Shown in pieces: positions 9,654 through 17,675 of a DNA stretch of 64,000 bases; within the stretch, counting starts at the first letter, position 1, and each line of letters begins with the position of its first letter. A program made the translations under genes and the position numbers. The notes beneath the pieces are model-generated. The model did no database searches. It was given only the letters and a program-made list of their open reading frames with translations, and was not told the origin of the DNA. Source of the DNA: Candidatus Binataceae bacterium (GTDB lineage: Bacteria; Desulfobacterota; Binatia; Binatales; Binataceae); assembly GCA_035508495.1 (NCBI GenBank), contig DATJMX010000072.1:1-64000 (forward strand), read 5' to 3'.

Positions 9654-10673
9654 TTAGTTGCCTCCGCAAAAGTTGAGCAGACTTATCGTCCCGATCGCCA
9701 GTGTAGTATCCACGGAGAAAATATAGGGTGGAGTACTCCCTTGAGGCGTGTAGCCGATGCCGCAGATCGAATTGGCGATAATCACGTCGCTCTTTCCCTG
9801 ATCCGATACGCCCGCCTGATACGGAAGCGACGGACTGGGCGAGGTAAGCGGCCCGCCGGAAGTGTTGAAGATCGCGTTATTGCGAATGGTGTTGCTCTGG
9901 ATCGTGTTTCGTGTGGCCGAATTGACGGAACTCACGCAATCCGCCGCCAGATTGTTTGAAGATACTCCGATGTCGTTGCCGGAGAGTTCGTTCGACGTCA
10001 CCGAGGTATTGGTCTGAGCGGGGCCGTCATAGCAGGGTCCGCCGAAAAGCAGCACTCCCGCGCCAGTCGCCGCGTTTGAGCCCGTATATGAATTCCCGAA
10101 CACGCGATTGGAATCGATCGTCGATCCAGACCCGTATCCCACCTCGATGCCGTTCGCCGCGATGTAGTTAACCGGGCCCTGGCCGATGACGGTGTTGTAC
10201 CTGATGGTCGACTTGGCGCCGCGAACAACGATACCGTTCTTTTGGTAATTCCACACGATGTTACGAGTGATATTTCCCGAGGCCGGCGAATTCAGCCCGT
10301 ACATATAGATCGCGTATCCATGTTGGGCCCCAGTAAAGGGACTATCGCCGATCTGATAGATCGAATTGCTGTCGATCGTGACGTTGGCGCCGTTATTTAC
10401 AATTCCCGCCTGGATCGATCCGAAGATCGTCGCGTTGGTCACCGAACCGGACTTGCCTGGTCCGTAATAGACAGCGGCATCGCAGCCGGTGGCGTCGACC
10501 GTGCCGGTCACAGGGCTTGAAGGATTAACGATCGCCGCATTGTTAACCGTGACGCTGCCGCCGGTGAAGGCCGGGGAAACTGGCTGGCAGATTGGTAGTG
10601 CGGCCGCTACGGCAGCATACGAAACCACACAGAGTTGCGTTGCGAGAAAGGTCATCCAGGTACGCCTGTTCAT
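9654..10673 (-). CDS. exported right-handed beta-helix protein, paralogue of the next gene
   Basis: 339 residues with a signal peptide (MNRRTWMTFLATQLCVV, cleavage near AAALP) and the same repeat architecture as the 8425-9444 protein. Shared blocks include NNGANV, YQIGD, the NITRN/NITHN turn, TVIGQGP/TVTGQGP, GAGVLLFGGPCYDGP against GAGIRLYGGPCFDGP, YQAGVSDQGK, the SICGIGYTPQG motif and SVDTTLA. The two genes are therefore a tandem duplication with roughly half the residues still shared. A GGAGGG ribosome-binding site precedes the ATG. A terminator follows it, so each copy is probably its own transcription unit. Function unknown; a surface or periplasmic sugar- or polymer-binding role is possible. 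Confidence 0.77.
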   Translation of the reverse strand: MNRRTWMTFLATQLCVVSYAAVAAALPICQPVSPAFTGGSVTVNNAAIVNPSSPVTGTVDATGCDAAVYYGPGKSGSVTNATIFGSIQAGIVNNGANVTIDSNSIYQIGDSPFTGAQHGYAIYMYGLNSPASGNITRNIVWNYQKNGIVVRGAKSTIRYNTVIGQGPVNYIAANGIEVGYGSGSTIDSNRVFGNSYTGSNAATGAGVLLFGGPCYDGPAQTNTSVTSNELSGNDIGVSSNNLAADCVSSVNSATRNTIQSNTIRNNAIFNTSGGPLTSPSPSLPYQAGVSDQGKSDVIIANSICGIGYTPQGSTPPYIFSVDTTLAIGTISLLNFCGGN

Positions 10674-11234
10674 CAGAATTCCCTCCCGGACGCGCAGTTG
10701 GCGCGTCCTCTTGAACTCGCTGCTCGCGGCAGCTCGTTCAAAATTCGATTGACTGTTTGATTAGTTGCGAGGAACGGCCAACCCTAGCCAGATCCAGCGA
10801 GAATCATGCACCACCCCCTTTAGCTTCGCCGTCGATTAGTCCAATACGCTCTTTCACGTCCGAGCGAGCGAACTTGATATCCGCGCCGCTTGAGCGCGAC
10901 TCAAGCCAAAAGATCACCGGATTATCGACTATGTGTTAATGCAAACTAACTAAGACAGATGCTGCTGTCCATTGAGCAAAAGAAGAAAAAATAGAGAAGT
11001 ATGGCTAGTCAGTTTGAACGCGCACGAATCAACACACGCTTCTGAATGAATCTGGAATTCTAGCTCACTGTTCGCATCAAAATCCCAGCTTTTGTTCCTC
11101 TCGATACACTAAGGGACACAGTTCATCGGATTTTTCGCCGCGTCGGATCGCTTTGATCGCGAATCCTACGGAGGGATTCTGGGCGCGCATGCGGCTTTAT
11201 GGCAGAGCAGCCAGAGAAGGAGGTCCCTTACGAG
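10674..11234. other. intergenic region, AT-richer than its surroundings
   Basis: 561 bases without a convincing gene. The segment 10930-11110 is clearly poorer in GC than the rest of the window and includes A-rich runs (AAAGAAGAAAAAATAGAG near 10979). It lies upstream of the beta-helix gene (transcribed leftward) and downstream of the nitrile hydratase operon, so it should hold the beta-helix promoter. A minus-strand frame without an ATG (10804-10935) has protein-like composition but no recognised relative; it may be a gene scar. Confidence 0.5.
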
Positions 11235-11513
11235 TTAGTGATCGGCCAGCGAGATGCCTTTGCTTTCCAGCAGATGCTCGAGCGCGCGCAGGAAGTGCTC
11301 GTAGTATTGCTCCTGGCCTGGCGCATCGTGCTTGCGAGCTTTGTCCGACTTGCCGACTTCCTCGATGAGATACTCGCGGAACTCGTCCCAGGTGAAGACG
11401 CCCGTGTCCGCGAGCTTCACCGCGATCGCAAACGCGCGCGCTTCCCACGGCGCGCTGAATACGCGATCGGGATCGAGACGCGCCGCCTCGATCAGCTCGT
11501 CGAGCTGGTTCAT
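11235..11513 (-). CDS. nitrile hydratase accessory protein (P14K-like cobalt activator)
   Basis: A 92-residue protein matching the small nitrile hydratase activators (P14K/NhlE type) that deliver cobalt and support cysteine oxidation by subunit exchange. Recognisable segments are FSAPWEARAFAIAV and FTWDEFREYLIEEV, followed by a helical YYEHFLRALEHLLE tail; the FPAPWEAxAFAL-type motif is diagnostic for the accessory protein and the beta-subunit N-terminal homologues. Its ATG overlaps the alpha-subunit stop by four bases (ATGA), so it is the last gene of a beta-alpha-activator operon. No other function is suggested. Confidence 0.88.
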   Translation of the reverse strand: MNQLDELIEAARLDPDRVFSAPWEARAFAIAVKLADTGVFTWDEFREYLIEEVGKSDKARKHDAPGQEQYYEHFLRALEHLLESKGISLADH

Positions 11514-12121
11514 CGCGCCCTGCGCTTCGACGCAGGAACCTCAGACACGCCGACCATCGCGTCGCGCGTGACAATCGCGGCGAGTTCCTCTTCGCTCATC
11601 TTCTCGGTGCCCGCCGGTCGTTTCGGCAGCACGATATAACGGATCTCGGCGCTGGAATCCCAGACCCGGACTTCAACGTTGTCAGGCAGCTCGAACCCGA
11701 AATCTCGCATCACGCCGCGGGGATCGCTCACCGCGCGCGAGCGATACGCGAAGCTCTTGTACCAGACCGGCGGCAAACCCAGCACCGACCACGGGTAACA
11801 GGAGCATAGCGTGCATACGATCATGTTGTGCACACGATCGGTGTTCTCGACCGCGACAAGATGTCCACCCTCGGGCCCGGAGAATCCCATTTCGGCGGCG
11901 GCCACCGTCGCATCCTTGAGCAGTCGCTTCCTGTACTCGGGATCGACCCAGGCCCGCGCAACCATGCGCGCGCCGTTGTGCGGCCCCATCTTGTTTTCGT
12001 AAAGGTCGGCAATCCGATCGATCGATTCCGAATCGACGAGTCCTTTTTTTGTCAGCAACTCTTCGAGCGCTTTGACCCGCGCCGCGGGTCCGTGCTCGGC
12101 CGCATCATGATTTCCGCTCAT
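11510..12121 (-). CDS. nthA: cobalt-type nitrile hydratase, alpha subunit
   Basis: 203 residues. The alpha subunit holds the catalytic metal that hydrates nitriles to amides. The metal site is VCTLCSCYPW: Cys103, Cys106, Ser107 and Cys108; Thr104 (VCTLCSC rather than VCSLCSC) indicates the cobalt class. Upstream is the usual KALEELLTKKGLVD helix, and GRxxARAWxDPxYRxRLL is recognisable as GARMVARAWVDPEYRKRLL. The true start is the ATG at 12121, which overlaps the beta-subunit stop by four bases; the frame stays open far upstream but that part is antisense to nothing and shadows the beta gene. Cytoplasmic alpha-beta heterodimer. Confidence 0.95.
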   Translation of the reverse strand: MSGNHDAAEHGPAARVKALEELLTKKGLVDSESIDRIADLYENKMGPHNGARMVARAWVDPEYRKRLLKDATVAAAEMGFSGPEGGHLVAVENTDRVHNMIVCTLCSCYPWSVLGLPPVWYKSFAYRSRAVSDPRGVMRDFGFELPDNVEVRVWDSSAEIRYIVLPKRPAGTEKMSEEELAAIVTRDAMVGVSEVPASKRRAR

Positions 12122-12792
12122 CGCCTGCCTCGCTTTGGCTTCGAAGATTTGGGCGCCGCTTCGAGATAATCTTCCCACAAATCGATATTGACGCGTTCCC
12201 TGGCGCGCGCCGCCTTGCCCCACAGCTCGTGGGCATCGAATTTGACGGCGTAGCAGTGCTGCCGATTCTCGCCGACGCGATGCGCGTTGCTGTCCGCGAA
12301 AACGAATACGCCCCAGTCGCGCGCGATGGTGCCGAGCTTGCCCCGAGCGTAGCGCGGCAAGCGCGTATGCCCGGGCGGATTGATTTCTCGCGCGCGCACC
12401 CGATCGCCAACTTTGAATCGCGCGCGCATCCGCGCCGCCCGCTTGCTCAACTCGGGCGCAACCGCGGCAGGAAGATTTGCGATAACCGAATCCGCGGATG
12501 CGCCATTGGCCGTGAGCAGTTCTTGGCGCGTGATGAGGCCCCGCTCGACCAGCAGTTCCTCCGCCGCCGCGAGCCATCGCTCGTAATACGACGATGAGAG
12601 ATAGCGCGCGGGTGGTATCCGCTCGATCGCGTGGCGGAATTCGTCGGCGCTCATCCCCGGGATGCGAAAGATCGCCGCGCTGATCATCGCGTACAGGCGG
12701 CGCTCCCACTCGGCGTGGAAAACGGGCTCGTTTTGCTCCGCGACGACCGGGCCGAAGCCGTCCATCCCGCCCATGTCGTGAATTCCGTTCAT
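12118..12792 (-). CDS. nthB: nitrile hydratase, beta subunit
   Basis: 224 residues beginning MNGIHDMGGMDGFGPV, the hallmark N-terminus of nitrile hydratase beta subunits. The C-terminal SH3-like domain contains FKVGDRVRAREINPPGHTRL and a RYARGKLGTIARDWG segment, also family-typical, ending in the YAVKFDAHELWG motif. It contributes arginines that bind the oxidised cysteines of the alpha subunit. An AGGAAG ribosome-binding site precedes the ATG. The gene is first in a beta-alpha-activator operon, with 90 bases to the divergent membrane-protein gene, where the promoter must lie. Confidence 0.95.
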   Translation of the reverse strand: MNGIHDMGGMDGFGPVVAEQNEPVFHAEWERRLYAMISAAIFRIPGMSADEFRHAIERIPPARYLSSSYYERWLAAAEELLVERGLITRQELLTANGASADSVIANLPAAVAPELSKRAARMRARFKVGDRVRAREINPPGHTRLPRYARGKLGTIARDWGVFVFADSNAHRVGENRQHCYAVKFDAHELWGKAARARERVNIDLWEDYLEAAPKSSKPKRGRR

Positions 12793-12882
12793 CGCTTCCT
12801 AACTCTGTCGATTCGCGCGCCGCGCCGCAATCGGAAATTCCTTGATGACGCCGCCGCGGCGTGATTAGCCTCGTCTCGCCGC

Positions 12883-13359
12883 ATGAAACCGCCAGCGAAA
12901 AATCGATGGCCGCTCGATACGCGCCTGTTCGCGATCGCGCTTGGCCTCTGGGCATGCCGGCTGCTGATCCATGCATTCCTCGATGCGGGCGAGCTCGGGC
13001 TTGGCGACTCGCTGATGCTGCTGGCGGGACTCAAGCTGTTCGGCGACGCAGCCAGATTCGCGCTGCTCGTGGAAGCATCGATTTTCTTCGTCCTCGCCTG
13101 GGGCATCTTGACCGAACAGCGCTGGGCGATGCTGCTGGCGCTGGGAGTTGCCGCCGATATCGTGCTCAGCCATCTGCTGTTCGTGGCGTTCAACCTGAAC
13201 AACCCCGCCAAGCTGTCGAGCGTGCGCACCAAGGCGGCCGAAGGTCCGGCGCTGGTGGCGGTCACGCTCTACCTATGGATCAGGTCCAAAGCCCTGGTCT
13301 TCCATTGGCCATCGAAGAGTCTCGCTGAATCCGGCCGAGCCCCGGAAAAGAACTCTTAG
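12883..13359 (+). CDS. small membrane protein of unknown function
   Basis: 158 residues with four predicted transmembrane helices (about residues 14-32, 40-58, 62-80 and 86-104), a polar loop near 105-120 and a final hydrophobic stretch at about 120-132. I do not recognise the family. It is divergent from the nitrile hydratase operon and could share its control region, but nothing links the functions. Confidence 0.6.
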   Translation: MKPPAKNRWPLDTRLFAIALGLWACRLLIHAFLDAGELGLGDSLMLLAGLKLFGDAARFALLVEASIFFVLAWGILTEQRWAMLLALGVAADIVLSHLLFVAFNLNNPAKLSSVRTKAAEGPALVAVTLYLWIRSKALVFHWPSKSLAESGRAPEKNS

Positions 13360-13371
13360 ACGCGATACCGA

Positions 13372-13559
13372 TCACAATGCCAAGGGCTTCGCGAACGCCC
13401 TGAGCGCCGCGAGGTTATCGCATTCGAGCTTGTCGCGCAGCCTGCGCATATAGGATCTGAGAATCGCCCGCCTAACGCCGATTCGGTTCGCCATGAGCTG
13501 AGAGTCTTCATCCCCGCCCAGTTCCGCCAGGAGTTCAACGTCGTTGCGCTCAGGCCATA
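13372..13559 (-). pseudogene. LuxR-type helix-turn-helix fragment
   Basis: The minus-strand frame ending at 13372 reads a C-terminal LuxR-like DNA-binding domain: VELLAELGG, then MANRIGVRRAILRSYMRRL and RDKLECDNLAALRAFA, aligning with the helix-turn-helix and dimer helix of GerE/LuxR domains. Only about 60 residues are present. Upstream the frame runs through DNA that codes on the other strand for a lipoprotein tail, with no receiver domain or start of its own. I read it as a 5'-truncated regulator gene. Confidence 0.45.
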
Positions 13560-13760
13560 GCGCGCCGCGATTCGGCGCCGGCGGCGGCCGCGATTCTGCT
13601 GCTGGCATTCGGCCTTGCCGGATGCGGCGGATCGCCGGGCGGCGCGCCACCCGCAGTGAACTCATCGCGACAGGAAGTGGTCACATTGAGCATCAGCGAA
13701 AACGACGCGCCGGTGCCGGTATCAGGCCGGCCGATCGATCTCGGCGCAATCACCCGGTAA
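13557..13760 (+). pseudogene. 5'-truncated small lipoprotein
   Basis: The frame ending with TAA at 13760 reads AAAAILLLAFGLAGCGGSPG, a classical lipoprotein signal with lipobox GLAGC, followed by about 45 residues (VVTLSISENDAPVPVSGRPI and DLGAITR). Going upstream the frame stays open to a TGA at 13494 but contains no ATG, GTG or TTG, only an ATA at 13557. The normal start thus appears to be missing. It abuts the truncated LuxR-type fragment on the opposite strand. It might instead be translated from the unusual ATA codon. Confidence 0.45.
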
Positions 13761-13763
13761 GCG

Positions 13764-14768
13764 CTAAAGTGCCAGCACCCTCGCCGCGTTGAGGCCGCGG
13801 ATCGCGTCGCGATCTGATTCGGCGAGAGAAGCGACCGCGTCCAGACGATCGAGCGGGTCGTCGATTCCCATGTCGAACGGATAGTCAGTGCCGAGCACGA
13901 CCTGACTTGCGCCCGCCTGCTGAATCAGGAATGCGAGCTGCTCCGGCGTGTACACGAGCGAATCGAAGCAGATGCGTTTGAGATAGGCGCTGGGCGGATT
14001 CGCGCAGGTGCGCGCCTCGGGCCGCACGCGCCATCCGTGATCGAACCGCGGAGTGTAAGCCGGAAAATAACCGCCGCCATGCGCCGCGCAGACTTTGAGC
14101 GAGGGGCAAAGGTCGAGTGTGCCCGAGAAAACCAGGTGCGCGAGCGCGAGCGCGGTCTCAAGCGGATTTCCGATCACGTTGGAAAAGTAATATGGAACCA
14201 GCCGCTCGCCGAGTGCGCATCCGATCGGATGAATGAACACCAGCGCGCCCAGCTCCTCGGCCTTCTTCCAGAACGCGAGATGGCGCGGGTCGGCGAGTTC
14301 TGCCTCGTTGACGGCGGTGGATACGATCACACCGCGCAAGCCCAACTCACGAATCGCGTGTTGCAGTTGCGCGATCGCCAGATCGGGATGCTGTAACGAT
14401 ACTGTCCCAAGGCCAACCAGACGATCCGGCCGATGCGCGCAAAGCTCCGCGATTCGCTGGTTCGCGACTGCGACGATTTTGGCCGCGAGTTCACGATCGG
14501 CCCAGTAGTAATACTGCGTCGGCGCGACGCTCACCGCCTGCACGTCGATACGCATCGCATCCATCGCGGCGATTCGCGCGTCGAGGCTGGTCAGGCGATA
14601 CAACCATCCGTCGTTCATCAGTTTGCGATTATGCTGAAGGGAAGCGGCGCCGACGATCGCGCCCGCCTTTTTCGCCTCTTCGGCAAAGCTCGGATGCTGC
14701 CGTGCGAGAGCCTCGACTTCTTCGACGATCGCGTGCGCGTGAATATCGATTGCGAGGTTCTTCGGCAT
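13764..14768 (-). CDS. amidohydrolase (ACMSD-like metal-dependent hydrolase/decarboxylase)
   Basis: 334 residues of the amidohydrolase_2 family, TIM-barrel enzymes that include 2-amino-3-carboxymuconate semialdehyde decarboxylase and 5-carboxyvanillate-type decarboxylases. The N-terminal metal motif is IDIHAHA (HxH), a second His lies in LVFIHPIG, another in VCAAHGGGYFP, and the catalytic Asp is in VLGTDYPFDMG. ATG at 14768 is chosen because the frame start one codon earlier is TTG. The gene follows the molybdenum hydroxylase large subunit by nine bases, so it is the third gene of that operon and probably acts on the hydroxylated ring-cleavage intermediates. Confidence 0.87.
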   Translation of the reverse strand: MPKNLAIDIHAHAIVEEVEALARQHPSFAEEAKKAGAIVGAASLQHNRKLMNDGWLYRLTSLDARIAAMDAMRIDVQAVSVAPTQYYYWADRELAAKIVAVANQRIAELCAHRPDRLVGLGTVSLQHPDLAIAQLQHAIRELGLRGVIVSTAVNEAELADPRHLAFWKKAEELGALVFIHPIGCALGERLVPYYFSNVIGNPLETALALAHLVFSGTLDLCPSLKVCAAHGGGYFPAYTPRFDHGWRVRPEARTCANPPSAYLKRICFDSLVYTPEQLAFLIQQAGASQVVLGTDYPFDMGIDDPLDRLDAVASLAESDRDAIRGLNAARVLAL

Positions 14769-14777
14769 CAAGCGATC

Positions 14778-16889
14778 CTATGCGAGCGCACTGATAATTC
14801 GCTCGCGCGTAATCGGTAGATCTCGAATCCGGCAGTTCAAGGCGCGCGCGACGGCATTTCCGATCGCGGCAGCAACTGGACCGTGTGCTGCCTCACCCAC
14901 GCCGAGCGACGGCAGATCGGGATTCTCAATCAACTCTACGTGCACCCGCGGAACTTCCGAGAAATGCAGAATCGGGTATTCCTCCCAGGTCTTGGCCGCG
15001 ATACCACTCGGCGTAAACGCGATCTGCTCCAGCAGCGTCCAGCTGATCGACTGGATGATGCCACCTTCGATCTGGTTCCTGACGCCGTCGGGATTGATCG
15101 CGAGGCCTGCATCGACAGTGCAGTACACTTCTCGCACGCGCACGTGCTCATCGACCTCGACGTGCGCGACAGCCGCGACGTATGCGGCCGTGGTTTTATA
15201 TCGCGAAAACCCGAAACCCGCGGCGCGTCCAGTGCCACGCGCGGCATTCGTGTCCCATTGCGCGATGCGCGCGGCGGTCTCGATCACACGGCGGGCGCGG
15301 GGATCGGAGATGTTGCGCAGGCGGAACTGAATCGGATCGATTCCCACGGTGTCCGCCAGCTCATCGACGAACGATTCCATTGCGAAGACATTGGCGTAAC
15401 CGCCGAGCGTGCGCAGCGCGGAAGTGCGAAACGGCAAATCCGGCAGGCTGTGCAGAACGATCTTGCGATGCAGCAGATCGTACGGCGGCTCGGAATTTCG
15501 CGAGCCGCCCGCGAATCGCGTCATGTCTTCGGCTACGTGCGGAAACGGTATCGGCGATTCGAGTTGCGTCGCCGCGAGCAGCTCGACGTCGCGCGGCTTG
15601 GGACGGCGGGCATGCGGCCCGCTCCAGATCTCCGTCGACCAGTCAACCAGCTCGCCGCCGGGCGTGATCGCGGCATTGAGCTTGACCGCGCTCGGCGAGC
15701 CGAGTGGCGCCCAGGCGAACTCGTCGTCGCGCATCCATTGCACGCGCACCGGGCGCGGCTGCGTCTGAATCGCGAGCAGCGCCGTGTCGAGCGCAACATC
15801 GTCGGCGCCATTGTGCCCGTAGCATCCCGCGCCTTGCGTATGGATCACGATGATTCGTTGGGGCTCGAGCTTTAGCGCCTCGGCGAGTGCCGAGCGCAAC
15901 GGAAATACGCCCTGCGAATGCGTCCAGATGCGAAGCTCCGTTCCGTCGAATTGCGCGACGGCGCATGAGGGGCCGAGCGACGCGTGCGCGATCGCGGGTT
16001 TCGAGAAAGTCGCCGACAGACGAACGAGGTCACCGCGCACCTCGGCCGCGTCGCCCACTTCGCTATGAGAATCGACGGCACGCTGGGTCGGCAGCCATTC
16101 CTTCCAGTTCTGTCCGCCGGGCAGCCGCGCGTCCTCGTTCCACTTTGCATTCGCGCGGAGTGTCTCGAGAGCCTTGACCGCCTGATATTCGCGCTCGCAG
16201 CAGACGCCGACGAAATCGCCGCTGCGCCAGATTTTCACCACCCCGGGCAGCTTCTGCGCCGCGCTCTGATCGAATTCGATGAGATGCATGTCGGGCCAGG
16301 GCGGACGCAACACGCGGCCGTGCAGCATCCCCGGCAGCTCGAGATCCTGCACGAACGCACCGCCGGTGATTTTCGCCGGCAAATCGAAGCGCGCAACGTT
16401 AGCGCCGATATGATTCCCATCGTTGCCGCGCATCAGCGGTGCGGTTCCCGATACAGGGAGGTTCCAATCTATATTTGGCGCCAGTTTCCAATAATCGAGT
16501 TCGCTGCGCGTGCCGTCCAGCAGGATCGCGCCCGCATCGACACGCAGCCGAGCAGCGTCGACATTGAGTGAGCGCGCCGCCGCTGCGAGAATCGTCTGTC
16601 GCGCCTGCGCGCAGGCCAGGCGCAGCGACATTCCGCCCACTTCGATCGACATGCTGCCGGCGGTGTACCATTCGTCGGGCGAGTACCGCGTATCGCCGGA
16701 GATCACTTTGACCTGGGCGAGAGGCAAGCAGAGTTCTTCAGCTGCGATTTGCGCCAGCGCCGTCACGATTCCCTGACCCAGCTCGACCTTCGCGCTGAAT
16801 ACCCGCACGATTCCGCCGCGGCTGAAATCGACCCACTGCTTGAGGCGCGGGTTCTGCTGAAGGCTGAACGGCAACTGCGGCGTTGTCAT
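14778..16889 (-). CDS. molybdenum hydroxylase large subunit (isoquinoline 1-oxidoreductase/nicotinate dehydrogenase-like)
   Basis: 703 residues of the xanthine dehydrogenase family, aldehyde oxidase/IorB-type. These enzymes hydroxylate N-heterocycles or oxidise aldehydes with water-derived oxygen. The N-terminal GGIVRVFSAKVELGQGI segment is typical of two-subunit IorB-like proteins, as is the C-terminal SLGVGEAAHGPVAAAIGNAV block that includes the catalytic glutamate (GVGEA). There is no FAD subunit gene nearby, so electrons probably pass through the 2Fe-2S subunit to a cytochrome. It overlaps the 2Fe-2S subunit gene by four bases. No Tat signal is visible. Confidence 0.88.
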   Translation of the reverse strand: MTTPQLPFSLQQNPRLKQWVDFSRGGIVRVFSAKVELGQGIVTALAQIAAEELCLPLAQVKVISGDTRYSPDEWYTAGSMSIEVGGMSLRLACAQARQTILAAAARSLNVDAARLRVDAGAILLDGTRSELDYWKLAPNIDWNLPVSGTAPLMRGNDGNHIGANVARFDLPAKITGGAFVQDLELPGMLHGRVLRPPWPDMHLIEFDQSAAQKLPGVVKIWRSGDFVGVCCEREYQAVKALETLRANAKWNEDARLPGGQNWKEWLPTQRAVDSHSEVGDAAEVRGDLVRLSATFSKPAIAHASLGPSCAVAQFDGTELRIWTHSQGVFPLRSALAEALKLEPQRIIVIHTQGAGCYGHNGADDVALDTALLAIQTQPRPVRVQWMRDDEFAWAPLGSPSAVKLNAAITPGGELVDWSTEIWSGPHARRPKPRDVELLAATQLESPIPFPHVAEDMTRFAGGSRNSEPPYDLLHRKIVLHSLPDLPFRTSALRTLGGYANVFAMESFVDELADTVGIDPIQFRLRNISDPRARRVIETAARIAQWDTNAARGTGRAAGFGFSRYKTTAAYVAAVAHVEVDEHVRVREVYCTVDAGLAINPDGVRNQIEGGIIQSISWTLLEQIAFTPSGIAAKTWEEYPILHFSEVPRVHVELIENPDLPSLGVGEAAHGPVAAAIGNAVARALNCRIRDLPITRERIISALA

Positions 16890-17392
16890 TTCGCGTCACC
16901 GGCCGCGAGCTTGATCCATGCCCCTTCGAGGGCGTCGAGGATCCGCGAATGCGCGCCGCATCGGCAGAGGTTATCGTCGAGCGCGGCGACAAGCTTCTCT
17001 CGCGATGGCTGTTTGTCAACGCCAACGAGGGCCGCCGTTCTCATCAGGATTCCCGCCAGACAGTAGCCGCACTGGCCGGCCTGAAAATCGACGATCGCCT
17101 GCTGCAGCGGATGCATCCGATCGATCGTGCCGAGGCCCTCGATCGTAGTGATCCCTTGCCCCTCCACCGACCACGCCGGCGTTTCGCAGGATTTCACCGC
17201 GCGCCCATCGATCATAACCGTGCACGCGCCGCACTGCCCGACGCCGCATCCGAAGCGCACGCCCTTGAGCTTGAGATCGTCGCGCAGAACGTAGAGCAGA
17301 GGGGTGTCGTAATAATCGACGGTCACTTCCTGTTCGGTGCCGTTGACCTTCAGATGAAGGGTTGTGCCCGCGCGTCCCGCTTCGCGGCTCAT
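16886..17392 (-). CDS. molybdenum hydroxylase 2Fe-2S subunit
   Basis: 168 residues of the CoxS/IorA family. All eight cluster cysteines are present: Cys49, Cys54, Cys57 and Cys69 of the plant-ferredoxin-type cluster (GCGVGQCGACTV) and Cys108, Cys111, Cys143 and Cys145 of the C-terminal cluster (GQCGYCLAG, NLCRCGAH). It carries electrons away from the molybdenum subunit encoded immediately downstream with an ATGA overlap. It is the first gene of a three-gene operon with the large subunit and the amidohydrolase. Confidence 0.92.
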   Translation of the reverse strand: MSREAGRAGTTLHLKVNGTEQEVTVDYYDTPLLYVLRDDLKLKGVRFGCGVGQCGACTVMIDGRAVKSCETPAWSVEGQGITTIEGLGTIDRMHPLQQAIVDFQAGQCGYCLAGILMRTAALVGVDKQPSREKLVAALDDNLCRCGAHSRILDALEGAWIKLAAGDAK

Positions 17393-17569
17393 ACTCGTAT
17401 CCTACGAGTGCGCCACAGACCGCACCAGTTGAAAAGAAGGGACCCGGTAGAACCTGTTCGTAGGTAAAAGCTTTCATTTGTAGCAGAGCTGAATAGCAAG
17501 CTAGGATGCGCCGCGATACACGATCGCTTCGTTCGGAGATCGGACAGTTGACGGCTTGAGGGCGGGACA

Positions 17570-17668
17570 ATGACCAGAAGATGGGGCATCATAACACTGA
17601 GCGCAGTTCTGTTTTTGATCATTACGGTCACGGCGCGAGCGGCGACCCACGGTCGATACGCTCTCTGA
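17570..17668 (+). pseudogene. frameshifted signal-peptide leader of the adjacent beta-helix gene
   Basis: ATG at 17570 starts a 32-codon frame whose product begins MTRRWGIITLSAVLFLIITV and ends ARAA before running into TGA at 17666-17668. This is a clear secretory signal peptide. The body of the protein continues in another frame: VDTLSDSSVAGHCSLRDAIT overlaps the end of the leader. A single-base insertion (or two-base loss) near 17645-17655 separates them. It is either a real mutation or a base error. Confidence 0.7.
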
Positions 17669-17675
17669 TAGCAGC

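Noticed and set aside
10804..10935. Minus-strand frame of 43 codons with protein-like composition
   Set aside because: No ATG, only a GTG, and no family recognised; could be a gene scar but too little to call.
12122..12976. Upstream extension of the nitrile hydratase alpha frame
   Set aside because: The extension is out of frame with the beta subunit and lacks any conserved sequence; the ATG at 12121 with a four-base overlap is standard.
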